Under the pieces are notes generated by a model that did not search any database, was not told the origin of the DNA, and saw nothing but the letters and a program-made list of their open reading frames with translations. Below, piece by piece: positions 1 to 8,846 of a DNA stretch of 41,785 nucleotides (its first letter is position 1; every line of letters starts with the position of its first letter). A program made the translations under genes and the position numbers. Source of the stretch: Bacteroidia bacterium (GTDB taxonomy: Bacteria > Bacteroidota > Bacteroidia > Bacteroidales > Azobacteroidaceae); contig BNTT01000011.1 in assembly GCA_025996815.1 (NCBI GenBank), positions 1-41,785 of the forward strand. The letters run 5' to 3'.

Positions 1-25
1 CGGTACAATAGAAGGGCTTTTATGG

Positions 26-60
26 GGTCAATCTTTGAATTGACCATTAAAAGAATGGTC
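26..60. repeat. Two overlapping inverted repeats near window edge
   Basis: GGTCAAT (26-32) pairs with ATTGACC (39-45), and GACCATT (42-48) pairs with AATGGTC (54-60). Both have perfect 7-bp arms. They share bases 42-45, so the two hairpins cannot form together. They lie downstream of a minus-strand promoter-like sequence at 142-149, so they may be in the leader of a gene outside the window to the left. Function is unknown. Confidence 0.4.
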
Positions 61-141
61 TTTCATGAACCTATAAGATTGAAATATAATACATTAACAA
101 GGGCGACCTAAGCGCCTATACCAAAATGATTTTTCAGACGG

Positions 142-172
142 CAAAGGTACAACAAATTCGGGGAATTGCAAA
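142..172 (-). promoter_or_regulatory. Bacteroidota-type promoter facing out of the window
   Basis: On the minus strand TACCTTTG lies at 149-142 and a TTTG -33 element at 172-169, with 19 bases between. This matches the phylum consensus. No gene starts between it and the window edge, so the leader would exceed 130 nt. That stretch contains a GGCG/CGCC hairpin near 99-113 and the overlapping hairpins at 26-60. Confidence 0.5.
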
Positions 173-187
173 ATTTTTCAAAACGCA

Positions 188-227
188 GATTTAGCGAACT
201 ATTTTAAAATTATCTGCCGAATGTGGT
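188..227. repeat. Left copy of 40-bp direct repeat flanking the ATPase gene
   Basis: Bases 188-227 match 1736-1775 with two differences; 197-227 is identical to 1745-1775. The copies bracket the ATPase gene. Just downstream of each core is an inverted repeat (GCCGAAT ... ATTTGGC here). It could be a scar of cassette insertion or a shared upstream control element of tandem paralogues. Confidence 0.7.
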
Positions 228-257
228 GCTTTTATAGTAGATTTGGCAGGTTATTTT

Positions 258-1694
258 TTAATCAAACAAATTTTCCATAGTAACTTCGCTCTGAATATTA
301 TTCCAATACTCATTGTGTTTTACTCCGTAAGTTGTTAGCATTGTGGTATGTATGGTTTTGCGAGTGCCGGTTTCTTCAACAAAAGTGCCCAATTTGTTTC
401 GCAGATTTTCATCATAGCTTTTTGTAATCACAAATGGTTTATTTGAATATTTCATTTCGCAAAGATTGATAATATTGTCGTTTCTGTCGATAAGCAAATC
501 TATTTGTGCACCGCTTTTCGCAGAGACGTGGCATGCCGCGGCTCTACTGCGCCAACCCGAAGTGTATGAAACTACGCCTCCGATACTTAACGCTTTCTTA
601 ATCTGCTCAATATGTGTTTGGCACAGCAACTCAAACGAATAGCCCGACCACGCTTTATACGCACTGCTGCCCGTTAAACTGCTCCAATAATCGCTATTTG
701 TCCCTTTTTTATCTTTCACAAAATTGAGATAAAACAGTGAATAAAAATCCGTTAGTTGGTACAGTTGAAATTTCTTTTTAGTGGCGAAATTGTTGTTAAT
801 TGAAATAAATCCGCACTGTTCCAACTCATCCAAAATGCCTGTTAAGCCGCCGCCGATTGAAATGCGCGAAAACTTCGAGATTTCATCACGGGTTAAACCT
901 TTGCGTTTTTGTGCCAACGCCTCAATGATTTGCCTGTATTTTTGCGGCGACTTGAACAGCGAAGAATAGAGTTTATCATATTCATCACGCAATATGGCAT
1001 TTTTTTTAAAGAACAGATTATCAATATTTTGCGATAATCCCAACGATTTTTCCAACTGTTCCAAATAATAGGGCACACCTCCCAAAATCATATAACATTC
1101 GAGAATTTGAAAGCGCGACATCACTATTTTTTTTGATTTCAAAAACTGCTCTGTTTCGCTCAATGTAAATGGCTCTAAACGAATCTGACGGGTTACGCGA
1201 TTGTGCAAACCACCGCGATTTTTAATGATTTTGTTGGTAATCCACGAAGTAGCCGAGCCGCACACTACCAAAAAAATATCTTTTTGCGCGGAAGCAAATG
1301 TGTTCCAAAAATACTCAAATGCCGACAAAAAGCCCGATTTGGCATTGTCTAACCACGGTAATTCGTCTATAAAAATCACTTTTCTGCCTTTGGTTTTGAC
1401 ACGTCGCAAATATTTTTCCAACTGCACAAAAGCCGTTTGCCAATCCTCCGCAAGTGGGTAATTGGCTGTGCTGTATTTGTTTAGTGTAGTTGTAAAATTA
1501 AAAAGTTGCTGCTTTTTGCTTGCATTTTCGGCTCCCGAAAAATAGAAAGTAAATTTTTCGCCAAAAAAATGCCTTATCAAAAAAGTTTTGCCAACTCTGC
1601 GCCTGCCATAGACCGCAAGCAACTCGGCTTTGTCGGAATTTAGATATTCCGTAAGCCGATTTATCTCTGATTTTCTGCCAATTATATTTTTCAT
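258..1694 (-). CDS. AAA ATPase with DUF234-type C-terminal nuclease-like domain
   Basis: This 478-residue protein belongs to the archaeal-type ATPase/DUF234 family, which is common in multiple copies in Bacteroidales; its cellular role is not established. Seen: Walker A GRRRVGKT at residues 30-37, Walker B VIFIDE ending at D109-E110, then a helical/winged-helix middle region. The C-terminal domain contains QIDLLIDR followed by CEMKYS, which resembles the D...ExK core of restriction-endonuclease-like folds. It has no signal peptide, so it is cytoplasmic. It stands alone, divergent from the response regulator, with its own minus-strand promoter (TACCTTTG at 1723-1716). A 40-bp direct repeat flanks the gene, suggesting it moved or duplicated as a unit. 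Family assignment is firm; function is open. Confidence 0.85.
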   Translation of the reverse strand: MKNIIGRKSEINRLTEYLNSDKAELLAVYGRRRVGKTFLIRHFFGEKFTFYFSGAENASKKQQLFNFTTTLNKYSTANYPLAEDWQTAFVQLEKYLRRVKTKGRKVIFIDELPWLDNAKSGFLSAFEYFWNTFASAQKDIFLVVCGSATSWITNKIIKNRGGLHNRVTRQIRLEPFTLSETEQFLKSKKIVMSRFQILECYMILGGVPYYLEQLEKSLGLSQNIDNLFFKKNAILRDEYDKLYSSLFKSPQKYRQIIEALAQKRKGLTRDEISKFSRISIGGGLTGILDELEQCGFISINNNFATKKKFQLYQLTDFYSLFYLNFVKDKKGTNSDYWSSLTGSSAYKAWSGYSFELLCQTHIEQIKKALSIGGVVSYTSGWRSRAAACHVSAKSGAQIDLLIDRNDNIINLCEMKYSNKPFVITKSYDENLRNKLGTFVEETGTRKTIHTTMLTTYGVKHNEYWNNIQSEVTMENLFD

Positions 1695-1715
1695 AATTCA
1701 AATTATTTTTCGCCG

Positions 1716-1746
1716 CAAAGGTATAAAAAAATATTGATTTGGCAAA
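1716..1746 (-). promoter_or_regulatory. Promoter of the AAA ATPase gene
   Basis: On the minus strand TACCTTTG lies at 1723-1716 and a TTTG -33 element at 1746-1743, 19 bases apart. The ATPase start codon is about 20 bases further on. The -33 element falls inside the right copy of the 40-bp direct repeat. Confidence 0.6.
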
Positions 1747-1775
1747 CTATTTTAAAATTATCTGCCGAATGTGGT
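1736..1775. repeat. Right copy of 40-bp direct repeat
   Basis: Partner of 188-227 (38 of 40 identical). It continues into a perfect inverted repeat, GCCGAAT at 1764-1770 and ATTCGGC at 1789-1795. This lies between the divergent promoters of the ATPase gene and the response-regulator gene and is a plausible operator. Confidence 0.65.
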
Positions 1776-1831
1776 ATTTTTTCTATAGATTCGGCGAAAA
1801 ATAAATTAATTTGCGGTAAAGAAATATTGAC

Positions 1832-1839
1832 TATCTTTG
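1832..1839 (+). promoter_or_regulatory. Promoter -7 element of the response regulator operon
   Basis: TATCTTTG at 1832-1839 with a TTTG about 18-20 bases upstream (near 1810-1813). This argues against the upstream in-frame TTG at 1837, which lies inside the promoter, and for the ATG at 1855. Confidence 0.55.
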
Positions 1840-1854
1840 CACATCCTATTTGTA

Positions 1855-3228
1855 ATGAAAAATATGAAAAAAGGCAGCATCCTAATTGTTGACGACAACA
1901 AAAATGTATTGACGGCATTGCGCATCCTGCTTGAAAATTATTTCGAGCGCGTGACGCTCTTGACTTCGCCCAACCAACTCCACACGCTTGTGAGGGAGGT
2001 TTCGCCCGACATTGTCCTCTTGGATATGAATTTTTCGTCCGGGATTAATACGGGGAATGAAGGTTTGTATTGGCTTTCGGAAATTAAGAAATTGGATGCC
2101 GACTTGCCGGTTGTGTTGTTCACGGCTTATGCCGATATTGATTTGGCAGTCAAGGCTTTAAAGCAAGGCGCAAGTGATTTTGTGGTCAAGCCTTGGGACA
2201 ATGCCAAACTGATTGCTACCCTGCAAGCGGCTTATTCTTTGCGGGAATCGCGCAAAGAAGTGAAGCAACTGCGTGAAAAACAGGGTGTTATCAATTTAGA
2301 ATTGAATAAGGAACAGGAAATTTGTTGGGGCGTTTCCGAATCTATGCAGGAATTGCATCGTTTGATAGAAAAGGTTGCCAAAACAGATGCTAACATCCTG
2401 ATTACCGGCGAAAACGGTACAGGAAAGGAAGTGATTGCCCGCGAAATTCAGCGGCTTTCTTCGCGCAACAAGGAGGTGCTGATAACGGTTGATATGGGTG
2501 CTGTCACGGAATCGCTGTTTGAAAGCGAACTGTTTGGACACGTCAAAGGCTCTTTCACGGATGCCAAAACCGACCGGATTGGTAAATTTGAGGCTGCCAA
2601 TCGCGGTACGCTGTTTCTCGATGAAATCGGCAATTTGTCTTATCCTTTGCAGGCTAAACTGCTGAATGCCTTGCAGTCGCGACAAATTATTCGGGTGGGC
2701 GACAACAAACCCATTCCGGTGGATATTCGCTTGATTAGTGCCACCAACCGCCGGTTGCAGGAATCGGTGCAAAAAGGCGAATTTCGGGAAGATTTGCTCT
2801 ATCGCATCAACACCATTCAGATAGAAGTGCCGCCGTTGCGGCAGCGAGTGGAAGATATTCCGCTGCTAGCCGAGTTCTTTTTGAAAAAATATGCGCGAAA
2901 ATACAAGAAAGAAACCTTGCAACTTTCTGCCAAAGCCGGCGCACAACTGCAAGCCTGTCGCTGGTCGGGCAACGTCCGCGAATTGCAACACACCTTAGAA
3001 AAGGCGGTTATTCTGTCGGAAAACACTGTTTTGCAGCCGGCTGATTTTTACCTGCAAAAATCAAATTCCACCGACCTTGGGTTCGATAATCTGACTTTGA
3101 AGGATGCGGAAAAAATCCTCATTCAAAATTCCTTGAAACGCAACAAAGACAATATGTCTGCCGTAGCCGCAGAATTGGGTATCACGCGACCCACATTATA
3201 CAGCAAAATGAAAAAATACAATGTTTAA
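1855..3228 (+). CDS. Sigma54-type response regulator (NtrC family)
   Basis: Domain order is receiver (phospho-acceptor D57 in VLLDMNF), AAA+ module, and Fis-type helix-turn-helix at the C terminus ([16 protein letters not shown]). The AAA+ module has Walker A GENGTGKE from G185 and Walker B LFLDE with D256. The sigma54-contacting loop, canonically GAFTGA, reads GSFTDA from G232; this variant is frequent in Bacteroidota regulators as far as I recall. At 457 residues it has normal length. Its last codons overlap the histidine kinase start by 8 bases, so the two form an operon and presumably a two-component pair. The signal and target promoters cannot be told from the sequence. ATG 1864 is an alternative start. 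Confidence 0.9.
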   Translation: MKNMKKGSILIVDDNKNVLTALRILLENYFERVTLLTSPNQLHTLVREVSPDIVLLDMNFSSGINTGNEGLYWLSEIKKLDADLPVVLFTAYADIDLAVKALKQGASDFVVKPWDNAKLIATLQAAYSLRESRKEVKQLREKQGVINLELNKEQEICWGVSESMQELHRLIEKVAKTDANILITGENGTGKEVIAREIQRLSSRNKEVLITVDMGAVTESLFESELFGHVKGSFTDAKTDRIGKFEAANRGTLFLDEIGNLSYPLQAKLLNALQSRQIIRVGDNKPIPVDIRLISATNRRLQESVQKGEFREDLLYRINTIQIEVPPLRQRVEDIPLLAEFFLKKYARKYKKETLQLSAKAGAQLQACRWSGNVRELQHTLEKAVILSENTVLQPADFYLQKSNSTDLGFDNLTLKDAEKILIQNSLKRNKDNMSAVAAELGITRPTLYSKMKKYNV

Positions 3229-4582
3229 ATCCATACAATACAAACTCTATATTTATACGGTATTGCTGGTCTTGGCGGTGTCGGGGACGACTTTTGCCTT
3301 TTTTGCCGAACAATATATCTATGTCGTGACGGGCGTAATCCTGATTTTGATTTGCCTTTCTGCCTTGAGCAAATGTTACCAACGTTACAATCGAAATATC
3401 CTGTTTTTGCTCAATGCGTTGGATAACGGCGATTATTCCTTTCACTTTGCGGAAACCAAACTGTCCACTCGCGAAAAAGAGATGAATATGATGATGAATC
3501 GCATCAAGGAAATTCTGGCGAATGCCCGCAAGGAAGTGATTGAAAATGAGCACTTTCTGAGTTTAATTCTTGAATGTGTTTCCACCGGAATTATTATTGT
3601 CGACGACCGGGGCATTGTCCAAAAAGTCAATCAATCGGCTTTGGATATGTTCGGATTGCCGGTTTTTTCGCATATCAATCAGTTGCAAGCCGTGAACGAA
3701 ACTTATCCCGAACTGTTTCACGCTTTGAAAGCCGGCGACAGTATTCAGATTGCTTTGCCGACCGAAAGGGAAGAATTGTCCATCAGTTTGCAGGTTTCCC
3801 AAATCCAACTCAAACGGGGAATGATGCGCATTCTCACACTAAACAATATCGGTAACGAATTGGAAATGAAAGAGATGGAATCGTGGATTCGCCTCATCCG
3901 CGTGATGACTCACGAGATTATGAATTCCATTGCGCCAATCACTTCGCTGAGCGAAACAATGCAATTTTTATATCAAACGGAAGACAACGTGCAAGCCTTG
4001 AAACAGAACACATTAGAAACATTTGAAACCATCAACACCACAGCATCCGGCTTGTTGTCGTTTGTCGATTCGTATCGAAAATTCACGGCAATACCCAAAC
4101 CGGAAAAGCGCGATTTCAACCTGAACGCCTTGGTTGACAAAGTAATCAAACTTCACGAGCCGTTTCTGCGAGAAAAAGGCATCGAATTGAGCAATCTATT
4201 GCCCGAAACGATTTCCATTAATGCCGATGAAAATCTAATTACCCAAGTATTGATTAATTTACTGAAAAATGCCATTGAAGCCGTAGAGTCCGACAATCAC
4301 GGGAAAATTATCCTTACAATCAGCAAACAAACCCCGGATAAAATCAGCCTCCACGTCGCCAATTCCGGTCAGCCAATTCCGCCGGAAGTGTTGCCGCATA
4401 TTTTTATTCCGTTTTTTACGACCAAAGCATCGGGGTCGGGCATCGGGCTTAGCGTTTCACGATATATTATGCGTTTGCACGGCGGGAAACTGCAACATTC
4501 GCGTTCAAAAGAGGGGATGACCGTTTTTAGTATGGTCTTTTGTATATCGCACATTTTTTTCGCACAAAACATTCGTAATTAA
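3221..4582 (+). CDS. Sensor histidine kinase, NtrY/NtrB-like
   Basis: This is the partner kinase of the preceding regulator, 453 residues. Two N-terminal membrane segments (about residues 8-30 and 34-50) have almost no periplasmic loop, so it probably senses a membrane or cytoplasmic signal. A PAS-like region follows (about 110-210; IIIVDDRGIVQKVNQSA). The H-box is THEIMNS with H231, the N-box is LINLLKNAIEAVE, and the ATP lid is FFTTKASGSGIGLS. After the usual kinase end (GMTVFSMVF) there is a tail of about 12 residues running to the pta promoter, possibly a drifted stop. It overlaps the regulator gene by 8 bases. Confidence 0.9.
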   Translation: MFKSIQYKLYIYTVLLVLAVSGTTFAFFAEQYIYVVTGVILILICLSALSKCYQRYNRNILFLLNALDNGDYSFHFAETKLSTREKEMNMMMNRIKEILANARKEVIENEHFLSLILECVSTGIIIVDDRGIVQKVNQSALDMFGLPVFSHINQLQAVNETYPELFHALKAGDSIQIALPTEREELSISLQVSQIQLKRGMMRILTLNNIGNELEMKEMESWIRLIRVMTHEIMNSIAPITSLSETMQFLYQTEDNVQALKQNTLETFETINTTASGLLSFVDSYRKFTAIPKPEKRDFNLNALVDKVIKLHEPFLREKGIELSNLLPETISINADENLITQVLINLLKNAIEAVESDNHGKIILTISKQTPDKISLHVANSGQPIPPEVLPHIFIPFFTTKASGSGIGLSVSRYIMRLHGGKLQHSRSKEGMTVFSMVFCISHIFFAQNIRN

Positions 4583-4621
4583 AAAAAAATGTGTAAATTT
4601 GCAGCGTAAAACGAGAAGGTT

Positions 4622-5623
4622 ATGAATTTGATTCAGGATATTATCGCGAAAGCGAAGGCGAATAAACAGCGTATTGTGTTGCCTGAGGGCACCGAGCCGC
4701 GTACGCTTCACGCTGCCGACCTGTTGATTGCCGACGGGGTGGCGCATATTATTTTGCTGGGCAATCCGGTGGAAATTAAGGCTTTGGCTAAGCAGTTTGG
4801 GCTTCGACACATCGACGGAGCACAACTGATTGACCCCACGAATCATCCGAAAAAAGAAAAATATGCCGAATTGCTCGCCGAATTGCGCAAAAGCAAGGGT
4901 ATGACCCTCGAAGAGGCACGCACATTGGCGACAGACCCGCTCTATTGCGCTTGCCTGATGATTAAAAGCGGCGATGCCGACGGCGAAATTGCCGGCGCAC
5001 GCAACACAACGGGCAATGTGCTACGCTCCGCGTTGCAAGTGGTTAAGACCCAACCGGGTATCAGCATCGTGAGCGGCGCTTTTTTGATGCTCCTCAAAGA
5101 CAAATCATTTGGCGAAGACGGGCTGCTGTTTTTCGCCGATTGCGCCGTGATGCCCAACCCCACCGCGCAGGAATTGGCTGAAATAGCCGTTGCCACCGCA
5201 CGCACGGCACAGCGCCTCGCCGGCATTGAACCGCGCGTAGCCATGTTGAGCTTCTCGACCAAAGGCAGTGCAAAACACGAATTAGTCGATAAGGTGGAAG
5301 AAGCCACCCGCCTCGCTCAGGCGATGGCTCCCGACATCCTGATTGACGGCGAAATGCAACTCGACGCCGCCCTCGTGCCGGAAGTGGGCATCAGCAAAGC
5401 CCCCGGAAGCAAGGTGGCAGGACGCGCCAACGTGCTGGTATTCCCCAACTTGGAGTGCGGCAACATCGGCTACAAACTCGTGCAACGCCTCGCCGGAGCC
5501 GAAGCCGTGGGTCCCATCTTGCAGGGTATGGCAGCCCCCGTCAACGACCTGTCGCGCGGCTGTTCGGTAGAAGACATTTACAAGTTGGTCGCCATTGGCG
5601 CCAATCAAGCAATGAAAAATTAA
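4622..5623 (+). CDS. pta: Phosphate acetyltransferase, short form
   Basis: It interconverts acetyl-CoA and acetyl phosphate; with acetate kinase it makes ATP from acetyl-CoA and excretes acetate. At 333 residues it is the catalytic domain alone, without the N-terminal regulatory extension of the long enterobacterial enzyme. Recognisable blocks include VLPEGTEPRTLHAA at the N terminus, GEIAGARNTTGNVLRSALQ in the middle, and NVLVFPNLECGNIGYKL with APVNDLSRG at the C terminus. A promoter-like TAAATTTG lies at 4594-4601. The next gene starts 15 bases after its stop and ackA follows that, so the three genes are likely cotranscribed. Confidence 0.95.
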   Translation: MNLIQDIIAKAKANKQRIVLPEGTEPRTLHAADLLIADGVAHIILLGNPVEIKALAKQFGLRHIDGAQLIDPTNHPKKEKYAELLAELRKSKGMTLEEARTLATDPLYCACLMIKSGDADGEIAGARNTTGNVLRSALQVVKTQPGISIVSGAFLMLLKDKSFGEDGLLFFADCAVMPNPTAQELAEIAVATARTAQRLAGIEPRVAMLSFSTKGSAKHELVDKVEEATRLAQAMAPDILIDGEMQLDAALVPEVGISKAPGSKVAGRANVLVFPNLECGNIGYKLVQRLAGAEAVGPILQGMAAPVNDLSRGCSVEDIYKLVAIGANQAMKN

Positions 5624-5638
5624 AAAAACAGAGCAATT

Positions 5639-7501
5639 ATGAAACGGATAAATACAACTTTGATTACGCTTATCGTATTGCTGTTCAGCACAATAACAGG
5701 CGTGCAAGCCCAAAAGGAAACCGGCTTGTACTTGGGTCTTATAGGGTTTAATCAGACCATAAACCCGATGGACATTAGTCCGTTAAATAATGCGACAAAG
5801 AGCACTTTTCAGTCGTTTGTGAATGGCATGACACCCAAAAACGGCACGGTGTTGTATTATTCGGTCGATAATGCGCTCAACAAGTTGGCGAGCATGACGA
5901 GCGCGGCTTTGCCCAACGATTTGGTAACCGTGGCGGTGGTTACGTTCACCGATGGTCTTGACCAGGGTTCCCTCATGTTGAACGAGAGTTACCAAACGAA
6001 TGCCGCCTACCTCACGGCTATCAATAATCGCATAAAAAATGAACGGGTCGGCGGGCTGAATATCTCTGCCTATTCCATCGGGATTAGGGGGAACGACGTT
6101 ACGGATTTCAAGCAGTTTAAAGTCAACCTCGACAAACTTGCAAGCCCCGGCAATGCCTACGAGGTGACCAATATGGACGAAGTGAAGGCAAAATTTGTGG
6201 AAATTGCAAATTCTTTGAACACAGTGAGCCAAACCAGACTGCTGAGCCTCACCATTCCGGGACAGGAAAACGGGACGCGCGTCCGCTTTACCTTTGATAA
6301 TGTTACCGATGCGGCACAGTCCACACAGTATCTGGAAGGCGTTTATGCTTCCCGAACACTCACCAACATCGTGTATCGCGGCTGCAACAGCAAGAGCGGG
6401 ACAACGGTTTCCGGCACGGCGGCGGGCATTTTTGTAACTTTTTCTTTTGGCAATCTGGTTTCCAACGCCGGAGGCAACGTGCCTACCAACTACCTCAAAC
6501 AATGGGCGTATATCCCCTCCACCAATCAGTGGCAAAGAAATTCCGAGTTTGTGCCCGACAATAGTATAGGCACAATGATTGAACGGAAAAGTGCCGTCAT
6601 CATGCTCGTCTTGGATTGCAGCAGTTCGCTGGGCAATGATTTTATCAAGATGCAAACATCCGCCAATAATTTCCTCGACATTTTGAGCAATAATTCCGGA
6701 ACGACTGCGAATGTCGGAAAACCGGCGAATAACACCCCCGTGAATAGCAGCAGACCTGTTACGCAGGCTAATACTCCCCCTGTAACACAACAACAGCCGG
6801 CAACAGCATCACCTGTTGGCATTGAAATGGTAACCGTGGTAGGCGGCACCTTCACGATGGGTGCCACAAGCGAACAGGGCAACGATTTTTCCGCCGATGA
6901 ACGCCCTACGCGCAGTGTTACGTTGAGCACCTATGCCATTGGGAAGTATGAAGTAACACAAAAACAATGGTACGACATCATGGGCAGTTGGCCCAACACG
7001 GCACCGACAGCGGCTGGCGGCAAGGGCGACAACTATCCGATGTATTATGTCAGCTACACCAACATACAAAGTTTTTTGGCAAAACTGAACCAGAAAACGG
7101 GAAAGAAATTTCGCCTGCCCACCGAGGCAGAGTGGGAATATGCCGCGCGTGGCGGTGCGCAAAGCCGCGGCTGCAAATACAGCGGCAGCAACAATATCGA
7201 CGACGTGGCGTGGTATAACGGCAATTGCAACAAGGCACAACCCGTTGGCACCAAGCAACCCAACGAGTTAGGCATCTACGATATGAGCGGCAATGTGTGG
7301 GAATGGTGCGCCGACTGGTACGGCGAGTATAGCAATGGCGCGGAAACCAACCCTACGGGACCACCGTCAGGCTCGCGCCGCGTGGACCGTGGCGACAGCT
7401 GGATAAACCCGCCGACAGACTGCCGCGTATCGGCTCGCAGCTTCTTTGCACCCGCCTCCAACAGCCTCTATCTCGGCTTCCGGCTGGCTCTCTCGCTCTA
7501 A
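5639..7501 (+). CDS. Secreted VWA-like / FGE-sulfatase-fold protein between pta and ackA
   Basis: This 620-residue protein has a signal peptide ending near QAQ (residues 23-25). A von Willebrand A-like region (about 27-195, with VAVVTFTDG) lacks the first MIDAS motif. A beta-rich segment follows, then a strand-helix unit that carries a perfect DxSxS motif (D326, VLDCSSSLG) but no remaining VWA domain. After a Pro/Thr/Gln linker comes an FGE-sulfatase (SUMF1-like) domain from about 395 to the end, with GGTFTMG, EVTQKQWYDIMG, LPTEAEWEYAARGG and GNVWEWCADWYG. The copper-binding cysteine pair of true formylglycine-generating enzymes is not seen: the segment after RGDSW has a single cysteine, C595. 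Formylglycine synthesis is therefore unlikely, and a binding or structural role at the surface is more plausible. It sits 15 bases after pta and 25 bases before ackA. Confidence 0.85.
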   Translation: MKRINTTLITLIVLLFSTITGVQAQKETGLYLGLIGFNQTINPMDISPLNNATKSTFQSFVNGMTPKNGTVLYYSVDNALNKLASMTSAALPNDLVTVAVVTFTDGLDQGSLMLNESYQTNAAYLTAINNRIKNERVGGLNISAYSIGIRGNDVTDFKQFKVNLDKLASPGNAYEVTNMDEVKAKFVEIANSLNTVSQTRLLSLTIPGQENGTRVRFTFDNVTDAAQSTQYLEGVYASRTLTNIVYRGCNSKSGTTVSGTAAGIFVTFSFGNLVSNAGGNVPTNYLKQWAYIPSTNQWQRNSEFVPDNSIGTMIERKSAVIMLVLDCSSSLGNDFIKMQTSANNFLDILSNNSGTTANVGKPANNTPVNSSRPVTQANTPPVTQQQPATASPVGIEMVTVVGGTFTMGATSEQGNDFSADERPTRSVTLSTYAIGKYEVTQKQWYDIMGSWPNTAPTAAGGKGDNYPMYYVSYTNIQSFLAKLNQKTGKKFRLPTEAEWEYAARGGAQSRGCKYSGSNNIDDVAWYNGNCNKAQPVGTKQPNELGIYDMSGNVWEWCADWYGEYSNGAETNPTGPPSGSRRVDRGDSWINPPTDCRVSARSFFAPASNSLYLGFRLALSL

Positions 7502-7526
7502 TTTCTTTGCTAAATCTGAAAAACAA

Positions 7527-8717
7527 ATGAAAATATTCGTATTAAATTGCGGCAGTTCGTCCATCAAGTACAAATTTTTGGATATGACCACCAAGGAAAC
7601 ACTGGCGCAGGGCGGCATCGAAAAAATCGGCTTGCCCGGCTCGTTCCTCAAACTCACCTTGCCCAACGGCGAAAAAGTGGTGTTGGAAAAAGACATCCCC
7701 GAACACAAAACGGGCATCCATTTTATTATGGAAACCATCACAGGAGCCAAATACGGCTGCATCAAGTCGCTGAACGAAATTGATGCGGTGGGTCACCGCG
7801 TGGTGCACGGCGGCGAAAAATTCAATGCCAGCGTCGCCATCACCCCCGAAGTGATTGCGCAAATGGTGGAATGTATCGACCTCGCGCCGCTCCACAACCC
7901 GCCCAACCTCGAAGGCATCTATGCCATCAACGAACTGCTGCCCAACACCCCTCAAGTGGGCGTTTTTGATACGGCTTTCCACCAGACAATGCCACCGGAG
8001 GCATATATGTATGGCTTGCCCTACCAATTTTACACCAAATACGGCGTGCGTCGCTATGGCTTCCACGGCACCAGCCACCGCTACGTGTCGCGCCGCGCGT
8101 GCGAATTTCTCAACGTCCCCTACGAAAAACAGCGCATCATCACCTGCCACATAGGCAACGGCGGCTCCATCACAGCCATCAAAAACGGCAAATCGGTGGA
8201 CACGTCTATGGGTATGACCCCCGTAGAGGGGTTGCTGATGGGCACGCGCTGCGGCGACGTGGATGCCGGCGCACTCACTTTCCTGATGGAAAAAGAAAAC
8301 CTGAACGCACAGGGCATCTCCAACCTGATTAACAAGCAAAGCGGCGTCAATGGCTTGTCGGGCGTGTCGTCCGATATGCGCGAGATAGAAGCCGCCGTGA
8401 AAGCAGGCAACGAAAAGGCAATCTTAGCCTTAAACGTTTACGAATACCGCATCAAAAAATACATCGGAGCCTATGCCGTAGCCTTAGGCGGCGTAGACAT
8501 CATCGTCTTCACAGGCGGCGTGGGCGAAAACCAAACGGGATTGCGCACCTCCGTCTGCGAAGGCTTAGACTTCATGGGCATCCAAATCGACGGCGAACGC
8601 AACAAAGCACGCGGCGAGGAAACCCTCATCAGCGCAGAAAATTCCAAAGTCAAAGTGGTGGTCATCCCCACTGACGAGGAGTGGATGATTGCGCTGGATA
8701 CGGCGGGGCAGTGCTAA
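7527..8717 (+). CDS. ackA: Acetate kinase
   Basis: It transfers phosphate from acetyl phosphate to ADP, completing acetate fermentation in the cytoplasm. It has 396 residues, the usual length. Seen: N-terminal phosphate-binding VLNCGSSSIKYKF, GHRVVHGGEKF, FDTAFHQTMP, RYGFHGTSHRYV, and the ATP-site block TCHIGNGGS through DTSMGMTPVEGL and TRCGDVDAG. The reading frame is open further upstream to a TTG inside the preceding gene, but ATG 7527 gives the family N terminus exactly (MKIFVLN). It is the third gene of the pta operon; a weak TTTCTTTG at 7502-7509 could add a local promoter. Confidence 0.95.
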   Translation: MKIFVLNCGSSSIKYKFLDMTTKETLAQGGIEKIGLPGSFLKLTLPNGEKVVLEKDIPEHKTGIHFIMETITGAKYGCIKSLNEIDAVGHRVVHGGEKFNASVAITPEVIAQMVECIDLAPLHNPPNLEGIYAINELLPNTPQVGVFDTAFHQTMPPEAYMYGLPYQFYTKYGVRRYGFHGTSHRYVSRRACEFLNVPYEKQRIITCHIGNGGSITAIKNGKSVDTSMGMTPVEGLLMGTRCGDVDAGALTFLMEKENLNAQGISNLINKQSGVNGLSGVSSDMREIEAAVKAGNEKAILALNVYEYRIKKYIGAYAVALGGVDIIVFTGGVGENQTGLRTSVCEGLDFMGIQIDGERNKARGEETLISAENSKVKVVVIPTDEEWMIALDTAGQC

Positions 8718-8846
8718 TGCAAAATACGCAATTAGTAAAAAGTGATAAATAATTAAACAGCAATGATTTATACTGAAGTTTGTAAAATACAGGCAAAAAG
8801 GAAAGTTGCGTATATTTATGAGTTACAACGAAATCCTTTTGGGCTA

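Noticed and set aside
2548..2565. Loss of sigma54 function in the NtrC-like regulator because GAFTGA reads GSFTDA
   Set aside because: As far as I recall this variant is common in Bacteroidota NtrC-family proteins, and the other AAA+ motifs are intact; not evidence of inactivity here.
5783..6793. 336-codon minus-strand frame opposite the VWA/FGE gene
   Set aside because: Shadow of a gene with signal peptide and FGE motifs; no promoter or family motif of its own.
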